Of a stretch of 64,000 nt of DNA, positions 16,722-25,362 are shown piece by piece. Position 1 is the stretch's first letter. Each line of letters starts with the position of its first letter. Made by a program: the position numbers and the translations under genes. Source of the stretch: an uncultured delta proteobacterium (lineage in GTDB: Bacteria; Desulfobacterota; Desulfovibrionia; Desulfovibrionales; Desulfovibrionaceae); contig LT599018.1 in the NCBI GenBank assembly GCA_900079685.1, positions 1,324,970 to 1,388,969 of the forward strand. The letters are read 5' to 3'. Below the pieces are notes generated by a model. That model was not told the DNA's origin. It saw only the letters and a program-made list of their open reading frames with translations, and searched no databases.

Positions 16722-17615
16722 ATGCCCTTTTCCCTGACGCCGGCCCGTGTCGGCGTGCTTATGGCGCTGGGCGCCATTTCCGGATGGTCCTTCAACTTCT
16801 TTTTTTCCCGCGCGCTGGCCGGGGTCTTGCCTCCCTTTACCTTCACCCTCCTGCGGACGGTCGTGGCGCTTATCGCGTTCGCGCCGTTCGCGCTCGGGGC
16901 GTTCATCCGCTGCTGGCCGTATCTCTGCAAGCGGCCTGTTTTTTACATCTTCCTGTCCCTGACCGGCATCGGGTACTACAACGCCCTGATTTACACGGCG
17001 GGGCAAACCACGCCGGTCATCAACATGGCTCTTCTGGCCCTGTCCTCGCCGGTGTTTACCCTGGCTCTCGCCCGGATCCTCTATAACGAACCGCTGCCGT
17101 ACCGCCGTTTGTTCGGCCTTGCAACCGCGCTGTGCGGGGTGACGCTGCTGGTCGCGCGCGGGGACCTCGGCCTGCTCAAAACGCTCAGTTTCCACACAGG
17201 CGACTTTCTCATGCTGACGGGCGCGTTCATCTTCGCCAGTTACTCCGTCAGCCTGCGCCGCATCGACCCGGAAGTCTCCAGTTACGGGTTCATCTACACC
17301 ATGTTCGTGGTCAGTTTCGTCTTTCTGCTGCCTTTCGCGGGCTGGGAACTGGCCCGGGGCATGACGGTCGACTTCACGCCCATGGCCGTCGCGGGCATCC
17401 TGTACCTGGGCATCGTCGCGTCCATCTTCTGCTATATCTGCTGGAACGGCGCCATCGCGCGCATCGGGTCGGGGAACGTCGCCCTGATTTACTACACCAT
17501 GCCGTTTTTCAGCGGCATGGAAGCCGTGTTGCTCCTCGGCGAGCCGCTCAGATGGTTCCATTTCGCCAGCGGCGCGCTCATCATCGCGGGCGTGCTGGTG
17601 GCAACGAGGCGGTAG
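16722..17615 (+). CDS. EamA/DMT-superfamily transporter
   Basis: A 297-residue inner-membrane protein with about ten hydrophobic helices arranged as two EamA repeats (about 8-140 and 155-290). Typical features are WSFNFFFSRALAG in helix 1, a conserved Pro/Thr-rich segment GQTTPVINMALLALSSPVF in helix 4, and GSGNVALIYYTMPFFSGMEAVLLLGEPL, the classic EamA helix 9. Substrates in the family are usually metabolites or amino acids for export; none can be assigned. It follows the large sensor-like gene by about 80 bases with no terminator, so co-transcription is possible. A MITE-like element begins 14 bases after its stop. Confidence 0.88.
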   Translation: MPFSLTPARVGVLMALGAISGWSFNFFFSRALAGVLPPFTFTLLRTVVALIAFAPFALGAFIRCWPYLCKRPVFYIFLSLTGIGYYNALIYTAGQTTPVINMALLALSSPVFTLALARILYNEPLPYRRLFGLATALCGVTLLVARGDLGLLKTLSFHTGDFLMLTGAFIFASYSVSLRRIDPEVSSYGFIYTMFVVSFVFLLPFAGWELARGMTVDFTPMAVAGILYLGIVASIFCYICWNGAIARIGSGNVALIYYTMPFFSGMEAVLLLGEPLRWFHFASGALIIAGVLVATRR

Positions 17616-17628
17616 GTACGCAACAACC

Positions 17629-17778
17629 AGGGGCTGTCTCCAAATGACGAATTTTGCGCCGAGAGCAAGGAAAGCGGCCCTTTTTGCGAAGGGAGCGTAT
17701 TGAGACATACGTGACCGGAGCAAAAAGGGCCGCTTGACGCAGCTATCGGACAAAAGGCGTTATTTGGAGACAGCCCCT
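17629..17778. mobile_element. MITE-like element, 150 bp, with about 20-bp terminal inverted repeats
   Basis: The left end AGGGGCTGTCTCCAAATGACG matches the reverse complement of the right end (AGGGGCTGTCTCCAAATAACG) with one difference in the first 21 bases. A second, inner inverted repeat (AAAGCGGCCCTTTTTGC and GCAAAAAGGGCCGCTT) lets the whole element fold back. GGGCTGTCTC-type tips occur on several IS families (IS1182- and IS5-like). No transposase is present and no clear target duplication is visible. It lies between convergent genes and its right tip overlaps the HD gene's stop codon. Confidence 0.75.
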
Positions 17779-19024
17779 AATCAAAATCCGCGAAAATCGC
17801 GCCTATGTGCAACGGACCGAGCTCCTTGTCGCGATGCGCGGCCCGCAGGCGCCAGAGCGCCTGATGAATCTGGTCGGAGGCGACCCCGTGCCGGATGGCG
17901 ACGTACGCTTCCAGAAACGCCGCGAGATAATCGCAGACCTTAATCAGCTCCCCGTCCTTGGGATCGTATGTATCGTCATTATACAGCCGGTGCATTTCGT
18001 TGAAGGGGATCTCCACGGACAACCCGTTGCGCATGATGGTGTTGCCGAACTCGGAAGCCCCGCTCATCCCCAGATAATAGTGCAGCCGGTTGACGATGGA
18101 ATCCAGCCCGTCCTTGCGCAGGGGGTCCAGGATGCGCCGGTTGATGGCTTCACCCTCGTAGTCGCGGATGATGGCATCCAGCCCCTCGATGGATTTTTTC
18201 ACCGGGGAGATGATGTCGCGGGTCAACACTTCCGGCAGGTCGTGCAGCATGCCGGTGAAAAAGTTGTTCACCAGCCGCGCCCGGCAGGCGCCCAGGCTGA
18301 GGCTGAACAGATACGCATAGCAGGCCACAATGAACATGTGCCCCATGACCGAGGTTTCCGGCAGGCGCGGCGTCTGGGACCAGCGCTTCTGGAACCGGAG
18401 TTGCCCGCAGAGGTTGGCGAGCTTGTGGATGGCGGCGTCCGGCTTTTCACCCAGAAGCTCCGGAACCCCGGCCAGATCCCTGTTGCGCCGCAAATGCTCG
18501 ATGAAACTTTTGTCGATATCCGGCATCTCATCGTCAAAACTGTTGAACGGCCGGATGGCCCTGAACTCCCAGTAACTCGCGTAATGGTGCGCGGCGTCCA
18601 GGATGCGCGTCGCCAGCTCGTCGGGCCGCTCCCCCTGCACGTAGGCGCTAAGCTCCCGCCAGAACCCGTCGCCCAGGGGCTTGACCTGGGGCGCGAGTTC
18701 CTTCAGCGCCCACTCCGCCAATTTGGCGAAATGCGAAGGGTTGGCTTTGATGCGGTAGAAAACCGGCGGCTTGATGTCCGTGATGACCAGGCGGAAAAAA
18801 TAATCGAAGATCCCGCCCTTGATAACGTTGTGCTCCAGGCGGAGTTGTTCTTCCCTGCTGCCGAGTTTATCGGCGTTCATCTTGCAAAGAAGCCAGGCCA
18901 CGATCATCTTGTGGCCCTGTTTGTCCACTTCGTGCAGGTCCGACGGGCGGAGTTTGTCGTTCCACCGCTTCATGTATGATCCGGAAAAAATAAACTGCAA
19001 CAAACTCTTATGAATAACTGCCAT
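17777..19024 (-). CDS. HD-domain hydrolase (YfbR-like nucleotidase signature)
   Basis: A 415-residue soluble protein. The first half (about 1-190) is an uncharacterised helical region. The second half holds an HD domain: His in ETSVMGHMF, then LHDLPEVLTRDIISPVK, which is the HDxxEVLTxD...PVK signature of YfbR-type 5'-deoxynucleotidases. A duplicated HD-like arrangement in the N-terminal half (WNDKLRPSDLHEVDKQGHKM) is weak. The start at 19024 has GGGAG five bases upstream. Its TAG stop coincides with the tip of the MITE-like element, so the C-terminus may have been shortened. Substrate is unproven. Confidence 0.8.
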   Translation of the reverse strand: MAVIHKSLLQFIFSGSYMKRWNDKLRPSDLHEVDKQGHKMIVAWLLCKMNADKLGSREEQLRLEHNVIKGGIFDYFFRLVITDIKPPVFYRIKANPSHFAKLAEWALKELAPQVKPLGDGFWRELSAYVQGERPDELATRILDAAHHYASYWEFRAIRPFNSFDDEMPDIDKSFIEHLRRNRDLAGVPELLGEKPDAAIHKLANLCGQLRFQKRWSQTPRLPETSVMGHMFIVACYAYLFSLSLGACRARLVNNFFTGMLHDLPEVLTRDIISPVKKSIEGLDAIIRDYEGEAINRRILDPLRKDGLDSIVNRLHYYLGMSGASEFGNTIMRNGLSVEIPFNEMHRLYNDDTYDPKDGELIKVCDYLAAFLEAYVAIRHGVASDQIHQALWRLRAAHRDKELGPLHIGAIFADFD

Positions 19025-19171
19025 GAAATCTCCCGGAAAAAGCGAACGTACCGGCGCGGCAAAAGGCAGTGTAATTTTCCTTTGCAATCCCGGCCAGGCG
19101 TGCTATACGCGCAGCCGGATATATACCGCGTTCGGTTTTTTTCCGGAAGTCAGAAATTTCCGGATTTTCCA

Positions 19172-19200
19172 TTGACATTCACGCGCGGACCTAATACAAG
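19172..19200 (+). promoter_or_regulatory. Sigma-70 promoter for rplM-rpsI
   Basis: TTGACA (19172-19177, exact -35) and TACAAG (19195-19200, weak -10) are 17 bases apart. This gives a leader of about 35 nt before rplM. Confidence 0.55.
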
Positions 19201-19239
19201 AACTCCTCTTTCGAGCAGTGCTGTAAGGAGATTTTACGA

Positions 19240-19668
19240 ATGAAGACGTTCAGCCCCAAGTCTGAAGATATCAACCGCCAGTGGGTCATTGTGGACGCTG
19301 ACGGCCAGGTTCTTGGCCGCCTCGCAACGCAGCTGGCGCACCGCCTGCGCGGCAAACACAAGCCCGAGTTCGCGCCGCATGTGGATAACGGCGATTTCAT
19401 CGTGGTCATCAACTGCGATAAAATCAAAGTTACCGGCAACAAGCTGGCGAAGAAAAAATATTACCAGTACTCCGGCTACGTTGGCGGCCTCAAGGAAACC
19501 ACCCTTGAGAACATGCTTGCCAACAAGCCCGCGCAAGTTCTGATGAAGGCCGTCAAAGGCATGCTTCCCCGCAACCGCCTTGGCCGGGCCATGCTGACGA
19601 AGCTGAAAGTCTACGCCGGCACCGAGCATCCGCACGCCGCGCAAAACCCGACGGCGCTTTCCCTCTAA
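19240..19668 (+). CDS. rplM: 50S ribosomal protein L13
   Basis: A 142-residue large-subunit ribosomal protein. Family signatures are [16 protein letters not shown] near the N-terminus, [18 protein letters not shown], and [22 protein letters not shown] near the C-terminus; full normal length. The start follows TAAGGAG at a standard distance. It forms the usual rplM-rpsI operon with the next gene 12 bases away. Confidence 0.98.
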   Translation: MKTFSPKSEDINRQWVIVDADGQVLGRLATQLAHRLRGKHKPEFAPHVDNGDFIVVINCDKIKVTGNKLAKKKYYQYSGYVGGLKETTLENMLANKPAQVLMKAVKGMLPRNRLGRAMLTKLKVYAGTEHPHAAQNPTALSL

Positions 19669-19680
19669 GGAGCTATGACA

Positions 19681-20073
19681 ATGGCAGCTGATTTCAATTA
19701 CGGCACCGGCCGTCGCAAAAACGCGACCGCCCGCACCCGTTTGTACACCGGCACCGGCACCATCGAAGTGAACGGCCGTCCCTTTGAAAACTATTTTCCC
19801 CGCAAGTCCTTGCAGATGGTCATCCGTCAGCCGCTCGTTCTCAGCAAGCTGATCGACAAGATCGACGTCAAGGTGACGGTTGCCGGCGGCGGCGTTACCG
19901 GGCAGGCCGAAGCGGTCCGCCACGGCATTTCCCGCGCGCTGCTCACCGTTGATCCCGCGCTTCGCGGCGTGCTGAAAAAAGCCGGTCTCCTTACCCGCGA
20001 CGCCCGTAAGAAAGAACGGAAAAAGTACGGTCTGCGTTCCGCGCGCGCCCGGTTCCAGTACTCCAAGCGTTAA
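19681..20073 (+). CDS. rpsI: 30S ribosomal protein S9
   Basis: A 130-residue small-subunit ribosomal protein. It has the conserved [16 protein letters not shown] start, [19 protein letters not shown], and the basic C-terminal tail [17 protein letters not shown] that reaches the P-site tRNA. ATG at 19681 is preferred over ATG at 19675 because the AAGGAG then lies at a proper distance and the N-terminus matches the family. It ends at a strong terminator. Confidence 0.97.
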   Translation: MAADFNYGTGRRKNATARTRLYTGTGTIEVNGRPFENYFPRKSLQMVIRQPLVLSKLIDKIDVKVTVAGGGVTGQAEAVRHGISRALLTVDPALRGVLKKAGLLTRDARKKERKKYGLRSARARFQYSKR

Positions 20074-20091
20074 TTCTCGGCTTTGCCGATC

Positions 20092-20121
20092 AAGGGCCCG
20101 GTTTTTCCGGGCCCTTTTTTT
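20092..20121 (+). terminator. Rho-independent terminator after rpsI
   Basis: AAGGGCCCGG-TTTTT-CCGGGCCC followed by seven T. Confidence 0.92.
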
Positions 20122-20182
20122 ATGCCTTGCGGAATTGACAACAGCCGTGCCGCCCAGTAGATTCCCCGCTTACGGAGTATTC

Positions 20183-20752
20183 ATGAACGACTCTTCCGAC
20201 GCCCTCCCCCCCATGGTTCCGCACCAGGACAAGGTGCCGCCTCGCGGCTGCATCGTGCTTATCGGCATGGCCGCCTCCGGCAAGACGACCGTCGGCCGCG
20301 AGCTGGCCTCTCTCATCGGCTGGGCGCACATGGATACCGACCACCTCATCGAGGCGTTTTACGGCTGCCGGCTGCAACAGATAACCGACAGCATGACCAA
20401 GGAAGAGTTTCTCGACCTGGAAGCCACCATCATCCAGAGCCTCACGGTGGGGAGCGTGGTCATTTCCACGGGCGGCAGCGTGGTGTACCGCCAGGAAACC
20501 ATGGATTTTCTCGCCGGATTGGGGCCGCTTATCCATATCGACGTCCCGCTGCCCATCATCCTGGCCCGCATCGCGCGCAAACCCGACCGGGGCCTTGCCA
20601 TCAATCCCGGCCAGACGGTTGAGGATTTGTACAACGAGCGCCAGGAACTCTACCGTAAAGCCGCCGCCGCCCGCTTCGAGGGGAGTGAAGCCCCCGCCGC
20701 CGGGCTGGCCCGCGCCATTGCCGAATGGGTCGCCACCCCCGGCGCCGTGTAA
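20183..20752 (+). CDS. aroK: Shikimate kinase homologue
   Basis: A 189-residue P-loop kinase. GMAASGKTTVGRELA is the Walker A loop, DTDHLIE is the substrate-binding Asp motif, and an RxxLY-like motif (ERQELYRKAA) lies near the C-terminus. The canonical GGG loop reads STGGSVVY, with Ser for the third Gly, so substrate preference could differ from true shikimate kinase. Residues 1-20 form a short Asp/Pro-rich extension. The start at 20183 has CGGAG five bases before it. The pathway role would be phosphorylation of shikimate for aromatic amino acids. The next gene starts 37 bases later and may be co-transcribed. Confidence 0.8.
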   Translation: MNDSSDALPPMVPHQDKVPPRGCIVLIGMAASGKTTVGRELASLIGWAHMDTDHLIEAFYGCRLQQITDSMTKEEFLDLEATIIQSLTVGSVVISTGGSVVYRQETMDFLAGLGPLIHIDVPLPIILARIARKPDRGLAINPGQTVEDLYNERQELYRKAAAARFEGSEAPAAGLARAIAEWVATPGAV

Positions 20753-20789
20753 ACCGGTTTCACGCAATATACCATCCACGGGTGCTGGT

Positions 20790-21590
20790 ATGAAACGCTC
20801 CCTCGTTCTCCTGCTGCTGGCCTTTCTCTTGACGGCCGCCGTGCCGCCCGTTTGCGTGGGGGCTGTCCGCGCGGGGGCCGCGCATACCGTGCACGTCGTT
20901 GTGGCGCTGTGCGACAATGTGCATCAGGGTATCGTGCCCGTGCCCCCCAGGCTGGGCAACGGCGACGACCCCGCCCAAAACCTCTATTGGGGCGCGGCCT
21001 ACGGCGTCAAAACCTTCATGGGGCGGCAGCCCGGCTGGAAGCTGGTTCGCGTGGACAAAAACCCCGCGCCCCACGTGCTGGAGCGCGCTGTTTTCCAGAA
21101 CAAGGGCCTCGGCGTGACCATGGTCGCGGATGCCTACCAGGGCAAAGCCATCAAGGAAGCTACCGTCGATTTTCTGGCTTACGCTTCGGGCAAGAACGGG
21201 TTGGATGTGGCGCTCGGCGAGAACACCGTCAGGGCGGGCGGGGCTTCGAATCTGATCGTCTACGTCGGCCACAACGGCCTTATGGACTTTCCCTTGGAAC
21301 ACCTGCCCCCGGTGCGGAGCGCTGAAAGGCGCTCCCCGGCGGACGCGGCCATTTTCGCCTGCCAGAGCAAGGCTTTTTTCGCGGATGTTTTGAAGAACAG
21401 CGGGAGTTATCCCCTGATCTGGACCCGGGGTAACATGGCCCCGGAGGCTTACAGCCTGCACGCGCTGGTAACCGCCTGGGCGCATGGGGAAAAGCCCGCC
21501 GCCGTCCGGGAGGCTGTAGCCCAAGCGTACGACAAGTACCAGAAATGCGGCATCAGGGGTGCTCGGAACCTTTTTGCCACGGGCTGGTAA
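20790..21590 (+). CDS. Conserved secreted protein of unknown function
   Basis: A 266-residue protein with a clear Sec signal peptide (KRSLVLLLLAFLLTAAVPPVCVGA). I do not recognise a named family. The mature part begins with VHVVVALCDNVHQGIVPVPP and GDDPAQNLYWGAAYGVKTF, which look strongly conserved-type. A hydrophobic strand then ends in VGHNGLMDF and another in AIFACQSKAFF. A His after one strand and a Cys after the next is an arrangement reminiscent of clan CD cysteine peptidases, but this is only a suggestion. It follows the shikimate kinase homologue closely. Confidence 0.72.
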   Translation: MKRSLVLLLLAFLLTAAVPPVCVGAVRAGAAHTVHVVVALCDNVHQGIVPVPPRLGNGDDPAQNLYWGAAYGVKTFMGRQPGWKLVRVDKNPAPHVLERAVFQNKGLGVTMVADAYQGKAIKEATVDFLAYASGKNGLDVALGENTVRAGGASNLIVYVGHNGLMDFPLEHLPPVRSAERRSPADAAIFACQSKAFFADVLKNSGSYPLIWTRGNMAPEAYSLHALVTAWAHGEKPAAVREAVAQAYDKYQKCGIRGARNLFATGW

Positions 21591-21629
21591 AACCGGAACC
21601 GCGTTCGACCCCGCGATCCCGTGCCGCCG

Positions 21630-22838
21630 TCATTGCTCCGGCGCGTATTCTATTTCCCTGTCCACGACGGCCAGCCCGTCCGGCGCGAACCGCTGCACCC
21701 GGCGGACCCAGTTGCCGCGCCCGTCATACCGGTAGCGCCATTCCCGCACCGGCGCATCGCCGGAAAATTCCTGGACCCGGACGCAGTTGCCCCGCGCGTC
21801 ATAGAAGAACACTTCCCGCGTCAGGGAGTTTTTCTCTTCGCTTTTCCCTTGCGGGGAGGGACGCGGCACGGCCTTTTCGGCACCGCCGTGCTCCCGGTAA
21901 AACGCGGCGTCGGCATCGGCGTCGTGGTGGTATCCGTACCGGGTCACCCGTTCCGCCAGCCTGCCCGCCGCGTCATAGCGGTAGGTGGTAACGACGTCGA
22001 AATCGCCCCGCCTGTGGGCGCCCGGCGTGACCAGCGTCATCCCGTGATGCGGATCGCCCTGGTACACACCCCGCTCGAGCGTGAGATCAAGATCGGCCTG
22101 GGCCGTCAGGCGGCCCGCGTCATAGCTGAACTTTTGCAGCATCACGAGTTCGCCGTCGTTGCGGACCAGCCGCTCCAGGACGTTGCCCGCCGCGTCGAAC
22201 CGGTACCCCTCATAGCGGGTAACGGATTTCACCGTCTTTTCGGTAGCGTGGCCAGCAGCGTTGCCGTTGCCGTGCACATGGGTTGTCTCGCGGGCCAGCA
22301 GTTCGTCATGCTGGCCGTAAGTGTAGACCGTCCGGCTCGAAGACGGCGGAAAGGCCGGAGTCTTCCCGGCCACGGCGGTCTCCACGCGGGCGACGAGCCC
22401 GTCCACCGTGTACACATAGCGCGATTCATGCACGAGGGCGTCGCTGCCCGTGGACACGTTCCGGATGTAATCCGGCAGATTTCCCGGCCCGTATTCGTTG
22501 TTGGCGGTCCAGTCAAGGCGCAAGCCTTGCGTGACGTCCGGCGCCGGCGGCGGCAGGGCCTGCCCCGCGCCGTCAACCGGCAGGTACCGCGCGATGGCCG
22601 CCGGGGACGTATCCGCGTTGACCCAGCTGGTTTCCGTGATGCGGACCACGGTTCCTTTCAGTTCCAGCCCCGGCACCGCGTAGATGGCCGTCCCGCTGCT
22701 CTTGACGGGAAAAAGGCTTTGCACGGCGACGGTCTTGCCGCCGCAGCCGCACAGCCCCAAACAAATAAGCAGAACCAGCCTGGCGAGGGGCAGCCTGCAA
22801 ATAACGAACTTTGCGCCGGGAGCACGGTATGCGCTCAT
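21630..22838 (-). CDS. YD-repeat lipoprotein
   Basis: A 402-residue predicted lipoprotein. The N-terminus has a hydrophobic stretch LVLLICLGLCGC with a lipobox-like Cys at about residue 32. The mature part contains several RHS/YD-type repeats: YRFDAAGNVLERLV, FSYDAGRLTAQADL, YRYDAAGRLAERVTRYGY, FYDARGNCVRVQEF and YRYDGRGNWVRRVQRF. It is a short, single YD-repeat protein without toxin core or C-terminal toxin domain. The start has GGGAG upstream, and the stop of the Fe-S subunit gene lies only 15 bases before it, so it is the last gene of the lactate-oxidase operon. The first codons overlap a 28-base stretch also found in the MITE-like element. Function unknown; outer-membrane attachment is inferred. 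Confidence 0.78.
   Translation of the reverse strand: MSAYRAPGAKFVICRLPLARLVLLICLGLCGCGGKTVAVQSLFPVKSSGTAIYAVPGLELKGTVVRITETSWVNADTSPAAIARYLPVDGAGQALPPPAPDVTQGLRLDWTANNEYGPGNLPDYIRNVSTGSDALVHESRYVYTVDGLVARVETAVAGKTPAFPPSSSRTVYTYGQHDELLARETTHVHGNGNAAGHATEKTVKSVTRYEGYRFDAAGNVLERLVRNDGELVMLQKFSYDAGRLTAQADLDLTLERGVYQGDPHHGMTLVTPGAHRRGDFDVVTTYRYDAAGRLAERVTRYGYHHDADADAAFYREHGGAEKAVPRPSPQGKSEEKNSLTREVFFYDARGNCVRVQEFSGDAPVREWRYRYDGRGNWVRRVQRFAPDGLAVVDREIEYAPEQ
22800..22827. repeat. 28-base sequence shared with the MITE-like element
   Basis: Bases 22800-22827 match 17643-17670 at 24 of 28 positions, including TTTGCGCCG. Here the sequence encodes the n-region of the lipoprotein signal peptide. Confidence 0.6.
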
Positions 22839-22853
22839 AGTATCATCTCCCTG

Positions 22854-23987
22854 TTACCCGCCGCAGGCTACCACATCGAGCCAGTGAAAAACGTCCGTGC
22901 CTTGCGGGGCGAAGGCCGCGAGCTGCATGGCGCAGCCCGAGCAACCCGTCAGGATAGGGCCCGCGTCCACCGGCATGGTATCGAGACAGGTCCGGGCCAT
23001 GGCGGCGGAAAGGTCCGGGTCGGTCATCTTGAGGATGCCGCCCATGCCGCAGCAGATGCCCGCGCCCTTGGCAAGGCCGGGCAGAATGGCGGCCAGGAAG
23101 GGCATGTCCGCGTCCTTGTCCCAGTGGCAGGGCTGGTGATACCCGTAGCGCTCCGGTTTTGCCGCGAGAGTCTCGGCCCGCAGTCCGCCCAGGAGCGCGG
23201 CAAGCGGCGTCAGGCTCTTTTTCCATGCCGCGGCCTCGTCACCCTCAAGGAATCCGTCCGCATACTCGGCCAGGCCGTGATAACAGGACGCGCAAAACGC
23301 CGCGATGCGCGGTCTGCCCATGGCGTTCCAGGCGTCCACGTTGGCGCGCCGCATGGTTTCCATGGCCGAAAACTGCCCGGCGTGGTGCATGGTGCCACCG
23401 CAGCAGGTGAAGGCCGCGGCATCCAGAACGGTATACCCGCACGTTTCGAGGAGGAGTTCGGCCTTTTCCGTCCATTGCGGCCGCACGTTCCGGGCGGTGC
23501 AGCCGGAGAACAGCACGACCGGACGCTCTTCCGCCGGGCCGTCGCCTCCCCGGAGCCGGACCCAGGGCCGGATGTCCTTTTTGGCGACCAGCGCTTTGGC
23601 CGTGGCCAAGGAGGTTTCCAGCATCTTCGGGGTCAGGCCCTGCGGGGCGAGGGTCGCCAGAAACCCGACGGTGGGCCAGAGCGGTCCCATGCGTTTGATC
23701 CACAACTCCCACAAATGCTGGGTCCAGTGCGGATGCTTGGCCCTGACCTCCGCCAGGAGGTCCGCCGTGGAAAGTTTGCGGGCGCAGGCCTGCTTGCACC
23801 GCCCGCACCCGGCGCACAACCGGGCCAGGGTGAAGACGTCGTCCCAGGAAAAGCCCCCGGTCTCTATCCCGGCGTTGACCGGTTCCAGCAGCAGGCGCTT
23901 GCCCTTGGGGGAAAATTCCTCGCGCCGGTGCTGCCGGAAAACCGGGCACACGTTCAGGCATTCGCCGCATTGCGTACACCCGCGCAC
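22854..23987 (-). CDS. Fe-S subunit of a D-lactate/glycolate-type oxidase (GlcF-like)
   Basis: A 377-residue (Fe-S)-binding protein. Two [4Fe-4S] motifs open it: CTQCGECLNVCPVF and CAGCGRCKQACARK. The C-terminal half has two CCG/cysteine-rich heterodisulfide-reductase-like modules (SGCTARN with TCCGGTMHHAG, and CHWDKD with CCGMGG, then CSGCAMQ), a layout like GlcF and LutA-type partners. The start is GTG at 23987, one base past the TGA of the upstream FAD subunit, implying translational coupling. It should pass electrons from the flavoprotein to the quinone pool during lactate or glycolate oxidation. Confidence 0.87.
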   Translation of the reverse strand: MRGCTQCGECLNVCPVFRQHRREEFSPKGKRLLLEPVNAGIETGGFSWDDVFTLARLCAGCGRCKQACARKLSTADLLAEVRAKHPHWTQHLWELWIKRMGPLWPTVGFLATLAPQGLTPKMLETSLATAKALVAKKDIRPWVRLRGGDGPAEERPVVLFSGCTARNVRPQWTEKAELLLETCGYTVLDAAAFTCCGGTMHHAGQFSAMETMRRANVDAWNAMGRPRIAAFCASCYHGLAEYADGFLEGDEAAAWKKSLTPLAALLGGLRAETLAAKPERYGYHQPCHWDKDADMPFLAAILPGLAKGAGICCGMGGILKMTDPDLSAAMARTCLDTMPVDAGPILTGCSGCAMQLAAFAPQGTDVFHWLDVVACGG

Positions 23988-23988
23988 G

Positions 23989-25362
23989 TCAGTAGCCCTT
24001 GTTCGGGTTCAGGATGCCGTTGGGATCAAAAACCTTGCGCACGGCGCGCATGAGCGCCTGCTCGTCCGCGCCGAGTTGCAGCCCCACGTTCTTGAGGCAC
24101 CCGCCGCCGTGCTCGCCGGAAATGCTGCCGCCGAATTCCAGAACGGCCTCGTCCATGGCGTAGTGGGTTTTCATGGTCCGTTCCGTATCGTCCGGGTCGG
24201 ACGCGTCATAATGCAGATTGGCGTGGATATTCCCGTCGCCCGCGTGGCCGAAGGCGATAAGGCGCTTGCCGTTCTCGCGGGCGATGGCCTCGAACCGCCG
24301 CACGGCAGGCAGCAGTTGCCCGCGTGGCACGGCCATGTCCCCGCCGATGCGGTCCGGCCCCATGACGTACGAGGCGGCGGAAACGCGGCGCCGGTGCGCC
24401 CAGAGAGCGTCTTCCTCCTCCGGGGTGACGCCCGCCGCCTGCCAGAGCGTGTCGTCAAGCTGCCGTCCCAGTCTGGCGATTTCCAGCGGAACGGTGTCTT
24501 TACTGCCGTCCAGCTGGAACAGCAGCAGGGAATTGACCGTATCGGGCCAGGGCGTCTCGCCGGTCTGGCGCAAAATATCCAGCACGGCCTCGCCCATGAA
24601 TTCCAGGGCCGAGGGCAGAATGCCCGCCGCGAAAACCTTGCCCATGGAAAGCAACGCCGCGTCCAGGGAAGGGTACCCGGCCAGGACCGAAGCCGACGCC
24701 TCGGGCTTGGGCAGGAGTTTCAGATAGAGTTTGGTGATGATGCCGAGCGTGCCCTCGGAGCCGACCATGATCCGGGCAAGGTCCAGCCCCACCACGTTTT
24801 TGTGGGTCCGGCCGCCGAAGGTAAGCAGCTTGCCGCCGGGCAGCACCACGTCGCAGCCGATGACGTAATCGCGGGTCACGCCGTACTTGACCGCCCGAAG
24901 CCCGCCCGCGCAGGTGGAAACGTTGCCGCCGACGGAAGTGGCTTTGCCGCTGGCCGGGTCCGGGGGGTACATGAGGCCCTGTTGTTCGCACGCGGCCTGC
25001 AGCGTGGCGGTACAGACGCCCGGCTCCACCTCGGCCACGAAATCGGTGGCGGAAATATCCAGGATGCGGTCCAGCCCCATGGTGGAAAGGACGATGCCCG
25101 GCACCGTGGGGGCGCATCCCCCGGCAAGGCTGGTCCCGCGCCCGCGCGGGTGCACGACGATCCGCTCCGCATCCGCCCAGCGCATGAACGATTGAACCTG
25201 CTCCACGGTATCCGGGCGGACCATGGCGAAAACCTCGCCCGGGACGAGCCCTGCGTCCGACGAGTACACCCGCAGAATTGTTTTATCAAAGCTCACGCCG
25301 TCCCCGAACAGGTCCCGCAAAAACGCGCGGTGCGCGTCCGTCAGCGCTGTGGCGTATTCCAT
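23989..25362 (-). CDS. FAD-linked oxidase (D-lactate dehydrogenase / GlcD-like)
   Basis: A 457-residue flavoprotein of the vanillyl-alcohol oxidase fold. The FAD-binding half shows VVHPRGRGTSLAGG, PDPASGKATSVGGNVSTCAGG and RIMVGSEGTLGI. The C-terminal substrate half ends in FGHAGDGNIHANLHYD, SGEHGGG and DPNGILNPNKGY, all hallmarks of GlcD/Dld-II. The start follows AGGGAG at five bases. With the overlapping Fe-S gene it forms a two-subunit D-2-hydroxyacid oxidase, consistent with lactate use by sulfate reducers. Choice between D-lactate and glycolate cannot be made from sequence. Confidence 0.9.
   Translation of the reverse strand: MEYATALTDAHRAFLRDLFGDGVSFDKTILRVYSSDAGLVPGEVFAMVRPDTVEQVQSFMRWADAERIVVHPRGRGTSLAGGCAPTVPGIVLSTMGLDRILDISATDFVAEVEPGVCTATLQAACEQQGLMYPPDPASGKATSVGGNVSTCAGGLRAVKYGVTRDYVIGCDVVLPGGKLLTFGGRTHKNVVGLDLARIMVGSEGTLGIITKLYLKLLPKPEASASVLAGYPSLDAALLSMGKVFAAGILPSALEFMGEAVLDILRQTGETPWPDTVNSLLLFQLDGSKDTVPLEIARLGRQLDDTLWQAAGVTPEEEDALWAHRRRVSAASYVMGPDRIGGDMAVPRGQLLPAVRRFEAIARENGKRLIAFGHAGDGNIHANLHYDASDPDDTERTMKTHYAMDEAVLEFGGSISGEHGGGCLKNVGLQLGADEQALMRAVRKVFDPNGILNPNKGY

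Noticed and set aside
16185-17753. A 522-codon minus-strand frame
   Set aside because: It crosses the MITE-like element and is antisense to the DMT transporter; no family resemblance.
19172-19197. TTGACA with TAATAC as the rplM promoter
   Set aside because: The spacer would be only 14 bases; TACAAG at 17 bases is preferred.
21621-24053. An 810-codon open frame on the plus strand
   Set aside because: It runs antisense to the YD lipoprotein and Fe-S genes, lacks any recognisable motif and is explained by high-GC third positions of the true genes.
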